Assembly: GCF_017526105.1 (NCBI RefSeq)
Contig: NZ_CP071839.1
Span: 4,022,001 to 4,086,000, forward strand
Reading direction: 5' to 3'
DNA from: Streptomyces cyanogenus
GTDB taxonomy: Bacteria > Actinomycetota > Actinomycetes > Streptomycetales > Streptomycetaceae
DNA: 64,000 nt
Both the position numbers and the translations under genes were made by a program. Positions 1 through 8,758 of the stretch are shown here, piece after piece. Each line of letters opens with the position of its first letter. The first letter of the stretch is position 1. The notes beneath the pieces were generated by a model. That model was not told where the DNA came from and did no database searches. It was given only the letters and a program-made list of their open reading frames with translations.

Positions 1-563
1 CCGCCCAGTGCCCAGCGCTCGACCACCTCGTACCGCGGCTGCTCCCCCGGCACCCCGGACGTCGGCAGCCGGCTGCGCACCAGCGCCGCGTCGGCCACGG
101 TCCAGCTCCGCCCGGCGAACTCGGCGAGCAGCCGCACGTACGGCCGTACATCGACCGCCTCCCGGCTGCGGGCCAGCGTCAGATGGGCCTTGTACCGCCG
201 GTGCTCCTCCATCGGCACCCCCGCCTTGCGCGCCGCCGCCTCCGCCCGGTCGGCCAGCAGCCGCAGCGCCTCCACGTCGCCCTGGGCGCCCGTCCACAGC
301 GCGCGGCCCCGGCCGAACTGGCCGCCGCCGGCGAGGGCGAGGGAGAAGGGCGCCGACCGGTGGGCCGCGCGGGCCAGCCGGTCCGACAGGGCGGGTACGA
401 CGTCGTCGGGCACCTCGCCGTAGAAGGCGAGGGTGAAGTGCCAGCCGGGGCGGTCGGTCCAGCGCAGCCGGCCGGCGTCCGGCAGCTGCCGCAACCGGGC
501 CACCTCGGCGGCGAGTTCGTCGACGATGTCCTCGGGGGGCAGTACGGCGGCGAAGAGTCTCAT
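1..563 (-). CDS. thpR: RNA 2',3'-cyclic phosphodiesterase (ThpR / 2'-5' RNA ligase family), 3' end cut by the window
   Basis: The reading frame runs from an ATG at 563 off the left edge, so about 187 codons are visible and no stop codon is seen. The start of the protein reads MRLFAAVLPPED. The two HxT/S motifs that define the 2H phosphoesterase fold are present as HFT (about residue 43) and HLT (about residue 126). Known members hydrolyse 2',3'-cyclic phosphates on RNA and ligate tRNA halves in vitro; the cellular role in actinobacteria is unclear. It is divergent from the acetyltransferase at 603, with a 39-bp gap. Only the C-terminal few residues are likely to be missing, since the family is usually 180-200 residues long. 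Confidence 0.85.
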   Translation of the reverse strand, partial: MRLFAAVLPPEDIVDELAAEVARLRQLPDAGRLRWTDRPGWHFTLAFYGEVPDDVVPALSDRLARAAHRSAPFSLALAGGGQFGRGRALWTGAQGDVEALRLLADRAEAAARKAGVPMEEHRRYKAHLTLARSREAVDVRPYVRLLAEFAGRSWTVADAALVRSRLPTSGVPGEQPRYEVVERWALG

Positions 564-602
564 GGCCTCACGATCCCAGACCCCGGGCTGCATGATGGGG
601 CC

Positions 603-1127
603 ATGGCGATCACCATTCGAGAAGGCGGCCCGGACGACCTGCCCGTGATACTCGGCATGCTCGACAGCAGTGTGGAGTGGCTGGTCTCACAGGGACGCAC
701 CGTGCAGTGGGGCACCGAGCCCCTGTCGGGACACGAGAAGGCGGTGCAGGCGGTCGCGCGGGCCATGGACGAGGGCACCACGTACATCGCCGAGGTGGAC
801 GGCGTCCCGGCCGCCACCCTCACCCTCACCGACGGGCCCGGGTCCTACCTGTCCCACCTGCCGCCGCCCGGCGAGCCCGAGCGGTACATCCACTGGCTCG
901 CCTCCGACCGCCGCTTCAAGGGGCAGGGCGCGGGCAGCGCCCTGCTCGAGCACGCGGCCGAGGTGACCCGGCGGGCCGGCGTGGGGCTGCTGCGCGTGGA
1001 CTGCTACGCGGGCGGCAACCGCAGGCTCGTCGCCTACTACGAGGCCAACGGCTTCACCCCGACGCACCCCTACACCCACGGCCCGAACGACTGGCCGGGG
1101 CAGGTACTGGCCCGGAGGGTCGACTAG
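603..1127 (+). CDS. GNAT family N-acetyltransferase
   Basis: The protein has 174 residues starting MAITIREGGPDD, which is the typical first strand of a GNAT fold. The acetyl-CoA binding motif A appears as FKGQGAGSALLEHA around residue 102, followed by NRRLVAYYEANGF, the usual motif B. The substrate cannot be told from sequence; members act on small amines, antibiotics or protein N-termini in the cytoplasm. The ATG is preceded closely by a GGGG run as a weak ribosome binding site. It converges on the MFS gene that ends at 1158. Confidence 0.85.
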   Translation: MAITIREGGPDDLPVILGMLDSSVEWLVSQGRTVQWGTEPLSGHEKAVQAVARAMDEGTTYIAEVDGVPAATLTLTDGPGSYLSHLPPPGEPERYIHWLASDRRFKGQGAGSALLEHAAEVTRRAGVGLLRVDCYAGGNRRLVAYYEANGFTPTHPYTHGPNDWPGQVLARRVD

Positions 1128-1157
1128 GCCCCGGGACCTCCGGCCGGCCGGCGACGG

Positions 1158-2504
1158 TCACGCGGCCGTCGCCAGCTGCTCCTGTTCGCGCGGGACGAAG
1201 CGGACCCGCGGGTGGCCGTGGTGCCAGCCCACCGACAGGCGCAGGCCGCCGACGCGGGCCAGGACCAGGCCGACCGCGGCGGCGGCCACGGCCGACACCA
1301 CACCGCCGGCCGCGAAGCCGATCCGGGCGCCGTAGGTGTCGGTGACCCAGCCGACCACCGGCGCGCCCAGCGGCGTACCGCCCATGAACACCATCATGAA
1401 CAGGGCCATGACCCGGCCGCGCATGGCCGGGTCGGTGGCCATCTGCACGGCCGTGTTCGCGGTGACGTTCACCGTCAGGCCGAACACCCCGATCGGCACC
1501 ATGAGCAGCGCGAACAGCCAGTACGACGGGGCCACCGCGGCCACGGTCTCCAGCGTGCCGAAGGCCAGCGCGGCGGCGATCAGGACGCGCAGCCGGGCCG
1601 TGCCGCGCCGGGCGGCCAGCAGGGCGCCGACCAGGGAGCCGACGGCCATCAGGGTGTTGAAGAGGCTGTAGGCGCCGGCACCGGCGTCGAAGACGTCGTC
1701 GGCGTAGGCGGACAGCCACACCGGGAAGTTGAAGCCGAAGGTGCCGATGAAGCCGACCAGGACAATCGGCCAGATCAGCTCCGGCCGCTTCGCGACATAG
1801 CCGAGGCCCTCCCGCAGCTGGCCCTTGCCGCGCGGCGCGCGCTCGACCACGTGCAGCTCGCGGGCGCGCATCAGCAGCAGGCCGGCGATCGGCGCGGCGA
1901 AGGACAGGCCGTTGGCGAGGAACGCCCAGCCGGTGCCCACCCCGGTGATCATGAGGCCGGCGACGGCGGGGCCGACCAGCCGGGCGGACTGGAAGTTCGC
2001 CGAGTTCAGGCTGACCGCGTTCTGCAGCTGCCCGGGGCCGACCATCTCGGAGACGAAGGACTGCCGGGCCGGGTTGTCGACCACCGTGGCGAGGCCGACG
2101 GCGAACGCGGCGACGTAGACGTGCCAGACCTGGACCTGGCCGGAGAGGGTCAGCGCGGCGAGCGCGAGACCGGTGACGGCCATCGCGGTCTGGGTGACCA
2201 GCAGGGTGGGCCGCTTGGGCAGGCGGTCCACGAGGACGCCGCCGTACAGGCCGAACAGCAGCATCGGCAGGAACTGCAGGGCCGTCGTGATACCGACGGC
2301 CGCGGAGGAACCGGTCAGGCCGAGGACGAGCCAGTCCTGGGCGATGCGCTGCATCCAGGTCCCCGTATTGCTGACGACCTGGCCGAGGAAGAAGAGGCGG
2401 TAGTTCCGGATCTTCAGCGAGCTGAACATCGAGGACGTACGAGAGGTACGGGGGGTGGGGGTGGTTGGTGCGGGGGCGGAAGGTGTTCCGGATCCCGTAC
2501 TCAA
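1158..2504 (-). CDS. MFS transporter (EntS / transmembrane secretion effector type)
   Basis: The protein has 448 residues and roughly twelve hydrophobic segments. An N-terminal LKIRNYRLFFLGQ motif and a SNTGTWMQRIAQDWL segment are typical of MFS_3 exporters related to EntS. It begins with a TTG codon at 2502-2504, supported by the ribosome binding site AAGGAGGC at 2513-2520. It lies 27 bp downstream of the MarR gene on the same strand, so the two probably form an operon in which the regulator controls an efflux pump. The substrate is unknown; siderophore, drug or metabolite export are all possible. The C-terminus is cytoplasmic and short. Confidence 0.88.
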   Translation of the reverse strand: MSTGSGTPSAPAPTTPTPRTSRTSSMFSSLKIRNYRLFFLGQVVSNTGTWMQRIAQDWLVLGLTGSSAAVGITTALQFLPMLLFGLYGGVLVDRLPKRPTLLVTQTAMAVTGLALAALTLSGQVQVWHVYVAAFAVGLATVVDNPARQSFVSEMVGPGQLQNAVSLNSANFQSARLVGPAVAGLMITGVGTGWAFLANGLSFAAPIAGLLLMRARELHVVERAPRGKGQLREGLGYVAKRPELIWPIVLVGFIGTFGFNFPVWLSAYADDVFDAGAGAYSLFNTLMAVGSLVGALLAARRGTARLRVLIAAALAFGTLETVAAVAPSYWLFALLMVPIGVFGLTVNVTANTAVQMATDPAMRGRVMALFMMVFMGGTPLGAPVVGWVTDTYGARIGFAAGGVVSAVAAAAVGLVLARVGGLRLSVGWHHGHPRVRFVPREQEQLATAA

Positions 2505-2531
2505 AAGGGTTCGCCTCCTTCGGTGGTGCGC

Positions 2532-2969
2532 TTACAGGTGTGCGAGCTTCTCCAGTACGGGGGCGGCGGCACGCAGGGCGGCCCACTCGTCCTCGTCGAG
2601 GCCCTCGACCAGGCCGGCCAGGAAGGCGTTCCGCTTGCGGCGGCTCTCCTCCAGCATGGCCTCGGCCTGCTCGGTCTGGGTGACGACCTTCTGGCGCCGG
2701 TCCTCGGGGTGCGGCTCCAGCCGGACCAGGCCCTTGGCCTCCAGCAGCGCCACGATGCGGGTCATCGACGGCGGCTGGACGTGTTCCTTGCGGGCGAGTT
2801 CGCCCGGGGTGGCGCTGCCGCAGCGGGCGAGGGTGCCGAGCACCGACATCTCGGTGGGGCTCAGCGACTCGTCGACCCGCTGGTGCTTGAGCCGACGGGA
2901 CAGCCGCATCACGGCGGAGCGGAGGGCGTTCACGGCGGCAGCGTCGTCGCCATGGGAAAGATCCGGCAT
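2532..2969 (-). CDS. MarR family transcriptional regulator
   Basis: The protein has 145 residues with a winged helix-turn-helix. The sequence TEMSVLGTLARCG leads into the recognition helix region PPSMTRIVALLEAKGLV, and the wing contains PEDRRQK, the hallmark of MarR proteins. It is the first gene of an operon with the MFS exporter downstream, which suggests ligand-responsive autoregulation of efflux. An inverted repeat lies 5 bp upstream of its ATG (2975-3000) and is the likely operator. The ligand is not predictable from sequence. Confidence 0.9.
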   Translation of the reverse strand: MPDLSHGDDAAAVNALRSAVMRLSRRLKHQRVDESLSPTEMSVLGTLARCGSATPGELARKEHVQPPSMTRIVALLEAKGLVRLEPHPEDRRQKVVTQTEQAEAMLEESRRKRNAFLAGLVEGLDEDEWAALRAAAPVLEKLAHL

Positions 2970-2974
2970 GTTCC

Positions 2975-3000
2975 TTAGCGTAACTCATTACTCTCGCTAA
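2975..3000. promoter_or_regulatory. Candidate MarR operator
   Basis: The arms TTAGCG (2975-2980) and CGCTAA (2995-3000) form an inverted repeat with a 14-bp, AT-rich spacer. It sits directly upstream of the marR start codon, where a repressor would block its own operon. The region is clearly lower in GC than its surroundings. Confidence 0.6.
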
Positions 3001-3124
3001 AGAGCAGTCGGGCGCGCCCGTGCCGCCCGTGACCCCCGCCACTGCGCCCGACGATCACCCGTACGAGTGAGCCGGTTCCGGAAAGTGACGCATCGGACGG
3101 CCCGGTGTGGCGACCCTCGTAGGC

Positions 3125-3307
3125 ATGGGGACCACTGTGCTGAGCCTGCGGATAGACGGGGAGCTGCTGGAGCGGCTCCGGCACCACGCGGCGAAAAGAG
3201 GAATGAGCGTCCAGGACTATGTCGTCCGGACGCTCATTCGGGATGACTTCGACGAGCGGTTCCAGACCGCCGTCGAGGAGACGGAGAGGTTCTACGGGGT
3301 CACCTGA
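3125..3307 (+). CDS. Small ribbon-helix-helix (CopG/Arc-like) protein
   Basis: The protein has 60 residues and starts MGTTVLSLRIDGELLERL. The strand VLSLRID followed by two helices, with RGMSVQDYVVRTL in the second, matches a ribbon-helix-helix fold of the kind found in CopG regulators and antitoxins. No toxin gene of matching size lies beside it, so a toxin-antitoxin role is not supported. An in-frame GTG at 3107 could add six residues; no strong ribosome binding site decides between them, and translation may be leaderless. Confidence 0.7.
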   Translation: MGTTVLSLRIDGELLERLRHHAAKRGMSVQDYVVRTLIRDDFDERFQTAVEETERFYGVT

Positions 3308-3323
3308 CGGCTCCCGCGCGGGC

Positions 3324-4775
3324 TCAGGTGAGGCCCAGGGCCGGCATCAGGTAGTAGAAGGTGAAGACGGCCGAGACGACGTACATCGGCACCGGGACCT
3401 CCCGGCCCCGGCCGGCGGCCAGGCGCAGCAGGGTGAAGGTGATGAAGCCCATGCCGATGCCGTTCGTGATCGAGTAGGTGAACGGCATCATCAGCATCGT
3501 CACGAAGGCCGGGACGGCGATGGTGTAGTCCGCCCAGTCGATCTCCTTGACGGAGTTCGACAGGATCAGGAAACCGACCGCGACCAGCGCCGGGGTGGCC
3601 GCCTGGGACGGGACCATCGTGGCGACCGGGGTGAGGAACAGCGCCACGGCGAAGAGGCCGCCCGTGACGACGTTCGCGAGGCCGGTGCGGGCGCCCTCGC
3701 CGACACCGGCCGTGGACTCCACGAAGGCGGTGGTGGCCGAGGAGGAGCTGGCACCGCCCGCCGCGACCGCGAGGCCGTCGACGAAGAGGACCTTGTTGAT
3801 GCCGGGCATGTAGCCCTCGGCGTCGGTCAGCTTGGCCTCGTCGCCGATGCCCATGATCGTGCCCATCGCGTCGAAGAAGCACGACAGCAGGACCGTGAAG
3901 ACGAACAGGATGCCGGTCAGCACGCCGACCTTGGAGAAGCCGCCGAACAGGCTGACCTGGCCGATCAGGCCGAAGTCGGGGCTGCCGACCGGGTTGCCCG
4001 GCCACTTCGGGACCGTCAGGCCCCAGGAGGGGATCGTGGCGACCGCGTTGATGATCACGGCGAGGACGGTCATGCCGACGATGGAGATGAGGATCGCGCC
4101 CGGCACCTTGCGGACCATCAGCGCGAAGGTGAGCAGCGTACCGAGGATGAAGATCAGCACCGGCCAGCCGGTGAGGTGACCGCCGGTGCCCAGCTGGACC
4201 GGGACGGTGGTCTGGGCGGCGTCCGGCATCCGGGTGACGAAGCCGGAGTCGACCAGGCCGATCAGCATGATGAACAGGCCGATACCGATCGCGATCGCCT
4301 TGCGCAGGCCGAACGGCACCGCGTTCATCACGCGCTCGCGCAGGCCGGTGGCGACCAGCAGCATGACCACGAAACCGGCGAGGACGACCATGCCCATGGC
4401 GTCCGGCCAGGACATGCGCGGCGCGAGCTGGAGCGCCACGACCGAGTTCACACCGAGGCCGGCGGCGAGCGCGATCGGCACGTTGCCGATGACACCCATC
4501 AGCAGCGTGGTGAACGCGGCCGTCAGCGCGGTGGCCGTCACCAGCTGGCCGTTGTCCAGGTGGTGCCCGTACATGTCCTTCGCGCTGCCGAGGATGATCG
4601 GGTTCAGCACGATGATGTACGCCATCGCGAAGAAGGTGGCGAAACCGCCGCGCACCTCACGGGCGATGCTGCTGCCGCGCTCGGAGATCTTGAAGAAGCG
4701 GTCGAGGGCGCCGTAAGCGGGCGAACCCCCCGGCCTTTCGGGGGTGGGGGCCTTGGCGGGAGCCGAGGTGGACAT
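3324..4775 (-). CDS. NCS2 family purine permease (AzgA/PbuG-like guanine/hypoxanthine transporter)
   Basis: The protein has about 483 residues and 12-14 membrane segments. The N-terminal GGFATFFAMAYIIVLNP is the signature of the AzgA branch, and NSVVALQLAPRMSWPDAMG and DAMGTIMGIGDEAKLTD are further conserved stretches. Family members import guanine, hypoxanthine or adenine with protons. The ATG at 4775 is preferred because GAGG stands at a proper distance before it; an ATG four codons upstream (4787) has no spaced ribosome binding site. It stands alone, with no purine salvage enzyme beside it in this window. Confidence 0.88.
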   Translation of the reverse strand: MSTSAPAKAPTPERPGGSPAYGALDRFFKISERGSSIAREVRGGFATFFAMAYIIVLNPIILGSAKDMYGHHLDNGQLVTATALTAAFTTLLMGVIGNVPIALAAGLGVNSVVALQLAPRMSWPDAMGMVVLAGFVVMLLVATGLRERVMNAVPFGLRKAIAIGIGLFIMLIGLVDSGFVTRMPDAAQTTVPVQLGTGGHLTGWPVLIFILGTLLTFALMVRKVPGAILISIVGMTVLAVIINAVATIPSWGLTVPKWPGNPVGSPDFGLIGQVSLFGGFSKVGVLTGILFVFTVLLSCFFDAMGTIMGIGDEAKLTDAEGYMPGINKVLFVDGLAVAAGGASSSSATTAFVESTAGVGEGARTGLANVVTGGLFAVALFLTPVATMVPSQAATPALVAVGFLILSNSVKEIDWADYTIAVPAFVTMLMMPFTYSITNGIGMGFITFTLLRLAAGRGREVPVPMYVVSAVFTFYYLMPALGLT

Positions 4776-4925
4776 GGAGGACCTCATCCCCAGCAGGGTT
4801 CCCCCGAGCCCTGTTGGAGTTTCATACGATCAGAAGCGGTCAAAGACAAACGGTTTCAGTATGAAGGTATGAGGGGAAGTTCGCTATCTCCGCGCGTAGA
4901 CACGGGCGGCACATAAGCTGTGCCC

Positions 4926-5192
4926 ATGGCTAAGTGGACCCCCAAGCACGAGGCGCCGGAGCCCCTGGAGGGGCCCGTGGTCGCCACGATCACCGGCGGC
5001 ACGATCGTGTGGTTCGTCCTCTTCCTGGTCCAGCTCCCCTTCTACGGCTGGCTCCAGGACCACGGACACCTGTGGTGGCTGTGGACGTGCCTGGCCGGGG
5101 GCGGGCTGGGGCTGATCGGCGTCTGGTACGTGCGCAGGCGGGACGCCGCGCTGAAGCGGGCGGCGGCTTTGAAGGCGGCGTCGGCCGGATGA
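4926..5192 (+). CDS. DUF2530 family small membrane protein
   Basis: The protein has 88 residues and starts MAKWTPKHEAPEPLEGP, the well-conserved opening of the actinobacterial DUF2530 family. Two transmembrane segments follow (about residues 22-43 and 48-70), and the protein ends in a basic, alanine-rich tail. Its function is unknown. A GTG two codons upstream (4920) is a possible alternative start. No ribosome binding site is visible, so translation may be leaderless. It is divergent from the purine permease. Confidence 0.8.
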   Translation: MAKWTPKHEAPEPLEGPVVATITGGTIVWFVLFLVQLPFYGWLQDHGHLWWLWTCLAGGGLGLIGVWYVRRRDAALKRAAALKAASAG

Positions 5193-5330
5193 GTCCGGTC
5201 CCGTCGGCCGGCCGGGCCTGATCCGTCCGCCGCGGCTGGATCCGGTTCGTCGGCCGAATGGCGCGGTCCCGTCGGCTGAACAGCTCGGTCGGCTGGGCGG
5301 GTGGACGGCATCGCACGTAACGTCGACTGC
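5193..5330. repeat. Degenerate short direct repeats upstream of the P-type ATPase
   Basis: The 13-mer CGGTCCCGTCGGC occurs twice (5196-5208 and 5264-5276). A one-base-shorter variant, CGGTTCGTCGGC, lies between them (5243-5254) and a partial copy follows near 5285. The stretch has no convincing gene. It contains the promoter region of the ATPase gene, but no clear promoter consensus can be picked out. Confidence 0.5.
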
Positions 5331-7727
5331 ATGAGCCATATAGACGCGGGCGCCGAACTCGACCCCGTCCACCCCGTGGCCCTGCCGGGGACCCGGCCGT
5401 CGGGGCTGACCGGTGCGGAAGTGGCGGAGCGGCGCTCGCGTGGCCAGGTCAACGACGTGCCCGTGCGCAGCAGCCGGTCGCTGGGACAGATCGTCCGGGC
5501 GAACGTCCTCACCCGGTTCAACGCCATCATCGGCGTGCTCTGGCTTGTCATGCTGTTCGTCGCGCCGATCCAGGACAGCCTCTTCGGCTTCGTGATCCTC
5601 GCCAACACCGGCATCGGCATCGTCCAGGAGTGGCGGGCCAAACAGACCCTGGACGCGCTCGCGGTGATCGGGGAGGCCCGGCCGACGGTCCGCCGGGACG
5701 GGGTGGCGACCGAGGTGGCCACCCATGAGATCGTCCTGGACGACCTCATGGAGATCGGGCCCGGGGACAAGATCGTCGTCGACGGGGTGTGCGCGGAGGC
5801 GGACGGGCTGGAGATCGACGAGTCGCTGCTCACCGGCGAGGCCGACCCCGTCGTCAAGCGCCCCGGCGACCGGGTGATGTCCGGCAGTTTCGTGGTCGCG
5901 GGCGGCGGCGCCTTCACGGTCGCCAAGGTCGGCCGCGAGGCCTACGCCGCCCGGCTCGCCGAGGAGGCCTCCCGCTTCACGCTCGTCCACTCCGAGCTGC
6001 GCACCGGCATCTCCACCATCCTCAAGTACGTCACCTGGATGATGGTCCCGGCAGCCCTCGGACTCGTCGTCACCCAGCTCGTCGTCAAGAACGACGACCT
6101 GAAGGACGCCGTGGCCCGCACGGTCGGCGGGATCGTGCCGATGGTCCCCGAGGGGCTGGTGCTGCTCACCTCCGTGGCCTTCGCGATCGGCGTCATCCGG
6201 CTCGGCCGCAAACAGTGCCTGGTGCAGGAGCTGCCGGCCATCGAGGGCCTGGCCCGCGTCGACACCGTCTGCCTGGACAAGACCGGCACGCTCACCGAGG
6301 GCGGCATGGACGTCAGCGAGCTGCGGCCGCTGGACGGGGCCGACGAGTCGTACGTCCGCAAGGTGCTCGGCGCGCTCGGCGAGTCCGACCCGCGCCCCAA
6401 CGCCTCCCTCCAGGCGATCATCGACGCCTGTCCGGACAGCGAGGACTGGCGCTGCGTCGAGTCGCTCCCCTTCTCCTCCGCCCGCAAGTACAGCGCGGCC
6501 ACGTTCAGCGAGGGCGACGGCGAGACCAGCACCTGGCTGCTGGGCGCTCCCGACGTCCTCCTCGCCGCCGACGACCCGGCCCTGGCCGAGACGGAGAACC
6601 TCAACGAGCAGGGGATGCGCGTGCTGCTGCTGGCCCGCGCCCGCCGCGACCTGGACGACTCCGAGCCGGCCCGGGGCGCCAGCCCCACCGCCCTGGTCGT
6701 CCTGGAACAGCGGTTGCGGCCCGACGCCTCCGCCACCCTGCGCTACTTCGCCGAGCAGAACGTCCACGCCAAGGTCATCTCCGGTGACAACGCGGTGTCG
6801 GTCGGCGCGGTCGCCGGGAAGCTGGGGCTGGACGGTACGGCGGTGGACGCGCGGCGGCTGCCCGCCGACCGGCCGGCGCTGGCGCGGGCCCTCGACGCGG
6901 GCACCGTCTTCGGGCGGGTCACCCCGCAGCAGAAGCGGGACATGGTCGGCGCGCTCCAGTCGCGCGGGCACACGGTCGCGATGACCGGGGACGGGGTGAA
7001 CGACGTCCTCGCCCTGAAGGACGCGGACATCGGGGTCGCCATGGGCTCCGGTTCGGAGGCCACCCGGGCGGTGGCGCAGGTCGTCCTGCTGGACAACAGC
7101 TTCGCGACCCTGCCCTCGGTGGTCGCCGAGGGCCGCCGGGTGATCGGCAACATCACGCGCGTGGCGACACTGTTCCTGGTGAAGACGGTGTACTCGGTGC
7201 TGCTGGCGCTGCTGGTGGTGTGCTGGCAGGTCGAGTACCCGTTCCTGCCCCGGCACCTGACCATGCTCTCCACCCTGACCATCGGCGTCCCGGCCTTCTT
7301 CCTGGCCCTCGCGCCGAACACGGAGCGGGCCAGACCGCACTTCGTCCGCCGGGTGATGCGGTACGCGGTGCCGGGCGGGGTGCTGGCGGGCCTCGCGACC
7401 TTCGTCACGTACCTGCTCGCCCGCCACCACTACAGCGGTCCGGGCGCCCTGGAGGCGGAGACGAGCGCGGCCACCCTGACCCTGTTCCTGGTCTCCATGT
7501 GGATCCTGGCGATCATCGCCCGCCCCTACACCTGGTGGCGGGTGGCCCTGGTGGCCGCGATGGCCGTGGCCTTCCTGTTCGTCCTCGTGGTCCCCGCCCT
7601 GCAGGACTTCTTCGCCCTGAGACTGGTCGGGGTCGCGCTGCCGTGGACGGCGGTCGGCGTGGCGGTGGTGGCGGCGGCCGCCCTGGAGTACCTGTGGAGG
7701 TGGGTCGACCGCCGCTTCCCGGACTAG
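5331..7727 (+). CDS. CtpE-like cation-transporting P-type ATPase
   Basis: The protein has 798 residues with the full P-type ATPase layout. An actuator domain carries TGEA near residue 168 (TGES is the usual form). PEGL near residue 272 marks the ion-site helix. The phosphorylation motif DKTGTLTEG lies near residue 316 and the hinge motif GDGVNDVLALKDADIG near residue 552. Membrane helices lie near the N-terminus, around the PEGL, and in a C-terminal cluster. The combination of PEGL and length resembles mycobacterial CtpE, which has been linked to calcium uptake; that substrate is an inference here. The ATG at 5331 is chosen over a GTG at 5301. It ends 3 bp from the convergent secreted-protein gene. 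Confidence 0.87.
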   Translation: MSHIDAGAELDPVHPVALPGTRPSGLTGAEVAERRSRGQVNDVPVRSSRSLGQIVRANVLTRFNAIIGVLWLVMLFVAPIQDSLFGFVILANTGIGIVQEWRAKQTLDALAVIGEARPTVRRDGVATEVATHEIVLDDLMEIGPGDKIVVDGVCAEADGLEIDESLLTGEADPVVKRPGDRVMSGSFVVAGGGAFTVAKVGREAYAARLAEEASRFTLVHSELRTGISTILKYVTWMMVPAALGLVVTQLVVKNDDLKDAVARTVGGIVPMVPEGLVLLTSVAFAIGVIRLGRKQCLVQELPAIEGLARVDTVCLDKTGTLTEGGMDVSELRPLDGADESYVRKVLGALGESDPRPNASLQAIIDACPDSEDWRCVESLPFSSARKYSAATFSEGDGETSTWLLGAPDVLLAADDPALAETENLNEQGMRVLLLARARRDLDDSEPARGASPTALVVLEQRLRPDASATLRYFAEQNVHAKVISGDNAVSVGAVAGKLGLDGTAVDARRLPADRPALARALDAGTVFGRVTPQQKRDMVGALQSRGHTVAMTGDGVNDVLALKDADIGVAMGSGSEATRAVAQVVLLDNSFATLPSVVAEGRRVIGNITRVATLFLVKTVYSVLLALLVVCWQVEYPFLPRHLTMLSTLTIGVPAFFLALAPNTERARPHFVRRVMRYAVPGGVLAGLATFVTYLLARHHYSGPGALEAETSAATLTLFLVSMWILAIIARPYTWWRVALVAAMAVAFLFVLVVPALQDFFALRLVGVALPWTAVGVAVVAAAALEYLWRWVDRRFPD

Positions 7728-7730
7728 GTG

Positions 7731-8561
7731 CTACTGCACGTCGACGTAGTCACCCGCGGCGCTGACCGCCGGGGTGGTCGAGGTGCCCGCGAAGCTGAAG
7801 CGCCAGTAGCCGTCGTAGTTGGCGGTGGTGGTGGTCTTCAGGTTGCCGTACGAGTCCGTGTTCACGGTCTTGACCGTGGTGTACGTGGTCGTGCCCGCCT
7901 TCTTGAACTGGAGCGCGACCGGCTGGCCGGAGTAGCCGTGGTACTGGTGGTCCTCCCAGTTGGCGCGGGTCAGCTTGCCGGTCACCGTGAGGGTCTTGCC
8001 CTTGCCGACCGGCTCGGGGCCGGCGTTGACCGTGAGCTTGGAGTAGCGCTGCACCAGGGTGCTGCCGAGGCCGCTCTGGTCCTTGTAGCCGACCTTGCTG
8101 AGGTCGGGGTTGTTCTGGTCCTGGCCGTTGAAGGCGACGGCCTCGGCGGCCACGCCCCAGGAACCGGCCCAGGCGTTCTTCAGGTCTCCGTCGGCCGGGT
8201 AGATGTCGACGGTGCCCTTGCAGGTGGCCGTCGTCGCCGAGGTGGCGGTGCAGGTCGCCGGGTTGTCGCCGTACAGCTCGGCGGTCGCGGTGTCGTACGA
8301 GCCCTTGTAGAGGAAGGCGTCGCTGTAGAAGTCCTTCGCGGTGATGTCCACGTCGGCGCCGTGCGTCAGCGTGTACGAGTAGCTGGCGCTGACCATGTTG
8401 GTGGTGCCGACCTTGATCGCCTTGGCGATCGTGACGTTCGAGAAGCTGACGTTCAGCGTGTACGGCGTGCCCGAGTCTCCGGTGGCGTGTGCGGCCGGGA
8501 CTGCGAGGGCGGAGAGGGCCAGGGCGCCGGAGACGGCGGCCACGGTGGCACGTATGCGCAT
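7731..8561 (-). CDS. Secreted protein of unknown function (paralogue A)
   Basis: The protein has 276 residues. A Sec signal peptide covers about residues 1-26, ending in a hydrophobic core and AHA. The mature part is rich in Thr, Ser, Tyr and Asp, with no catalytic motif. Its C-terminal 100 residues, from about TLTVTGKLTRANW to AGDYVDV, are closely shared with the next gene upstream (8759-9541) and look like an immunoglobulin-like beta-sandwich. The N-terminal domains differ, including two cysteines spaced CTATSATTATC. The ATG at 8561 has AGGGGAA upstream. It was probably produced by tandem duplication and is expressed from its own promoter. Confidence 0.8.
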   Translation of the reverse strand: MRIRATVAAVSGALALSALAVPAAHATGDSGTPYTLNVSFSNVTIAKAIKVGTTNMVSASYSYTLTHGADVDITAKDFYSDAFLYKGSYDTATAELYGDNPATCTATSATTATCKGTVDIYPADGDLKNAWAGSWGVAAEAVAFNGQDQNNPDLSKVGYKDQSGLGSTLVQRYSKLTVNAGPEPVGKGKTLTVTGKLTRANWEDHQYHGYSGQPVALQFKKAGTTTYTTVKTVNTDSYGNLKTTTTANYDGYWRFSFAGTSTTPAVSAAGDYVDVQ

Positions 8562-8610
8562 TGCGTTCCCCTGGAGGGAGAAGTGATCGTGGAGTCGGTC
8601 GACTCACGCG

Positions 8611-8642
8611 ATCAGATCCGCGAGACACACGAAGGGTTGTAC
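8611..8642 (-). promoter_or_regulatory. Shared promoter-like element of paralogue A
   Basis: Read on the minus strand, GTACAACC (8635-8642) and GATCTGAT (8611-8618) are separated by exactly 16 bp, 49 bp before the start codon. The same two boxes with the same spacing precede paralogue B, while the spacer sequences differ. That is the pattern expected of -35 and -10 boxes for an alternative sigma factor. A short hairpin (arms 8658-8665 and 8671-8678) lies just upstream. Confidence 0.6.
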
Positions 8643-8712
8643 CGCAAGACGCCTTCTCGGCCAGATTTGGTCTGGCCGTTACCTGTGCATGGCACAAGTG
8701 AGAGGGAGCGTT

Positions 8713-8747
8713 CCGGCCCCGGGAGCGGCACGCGCTCCCGGGGCCGG
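8713..8747 (-). terminator. Rho-independent-like terminator downstream of paralogue B
   Basis: The hairpin has a perfect 15-bp GC-rich stem (8713-8727 with 8733-8747) and a 5-base loop GCACG. It starts 11 bp after the stop codon of the gene at 8759-9541. There is no U-tract, which is usual in Streptomyces. Confidence 0.85.
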
Positions 8748-8758
8748 TCGGCTGCCGC

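Noticed and set aside
1212..2978. Long plus-strand open frame over the MFS and MarR genes
   Set aside because: It is the mirror of two well-supported minus-strand genes; its protein is Gly/Asp/His/Arg-rich with no domain and no ribosome binding site.
3125..3307. Antitoxin of a toxin-antitoxin pair
   Set aside because: The ribbon-helix-helix fold fits, but no toxin-sized partner overlaps or adjoins it.
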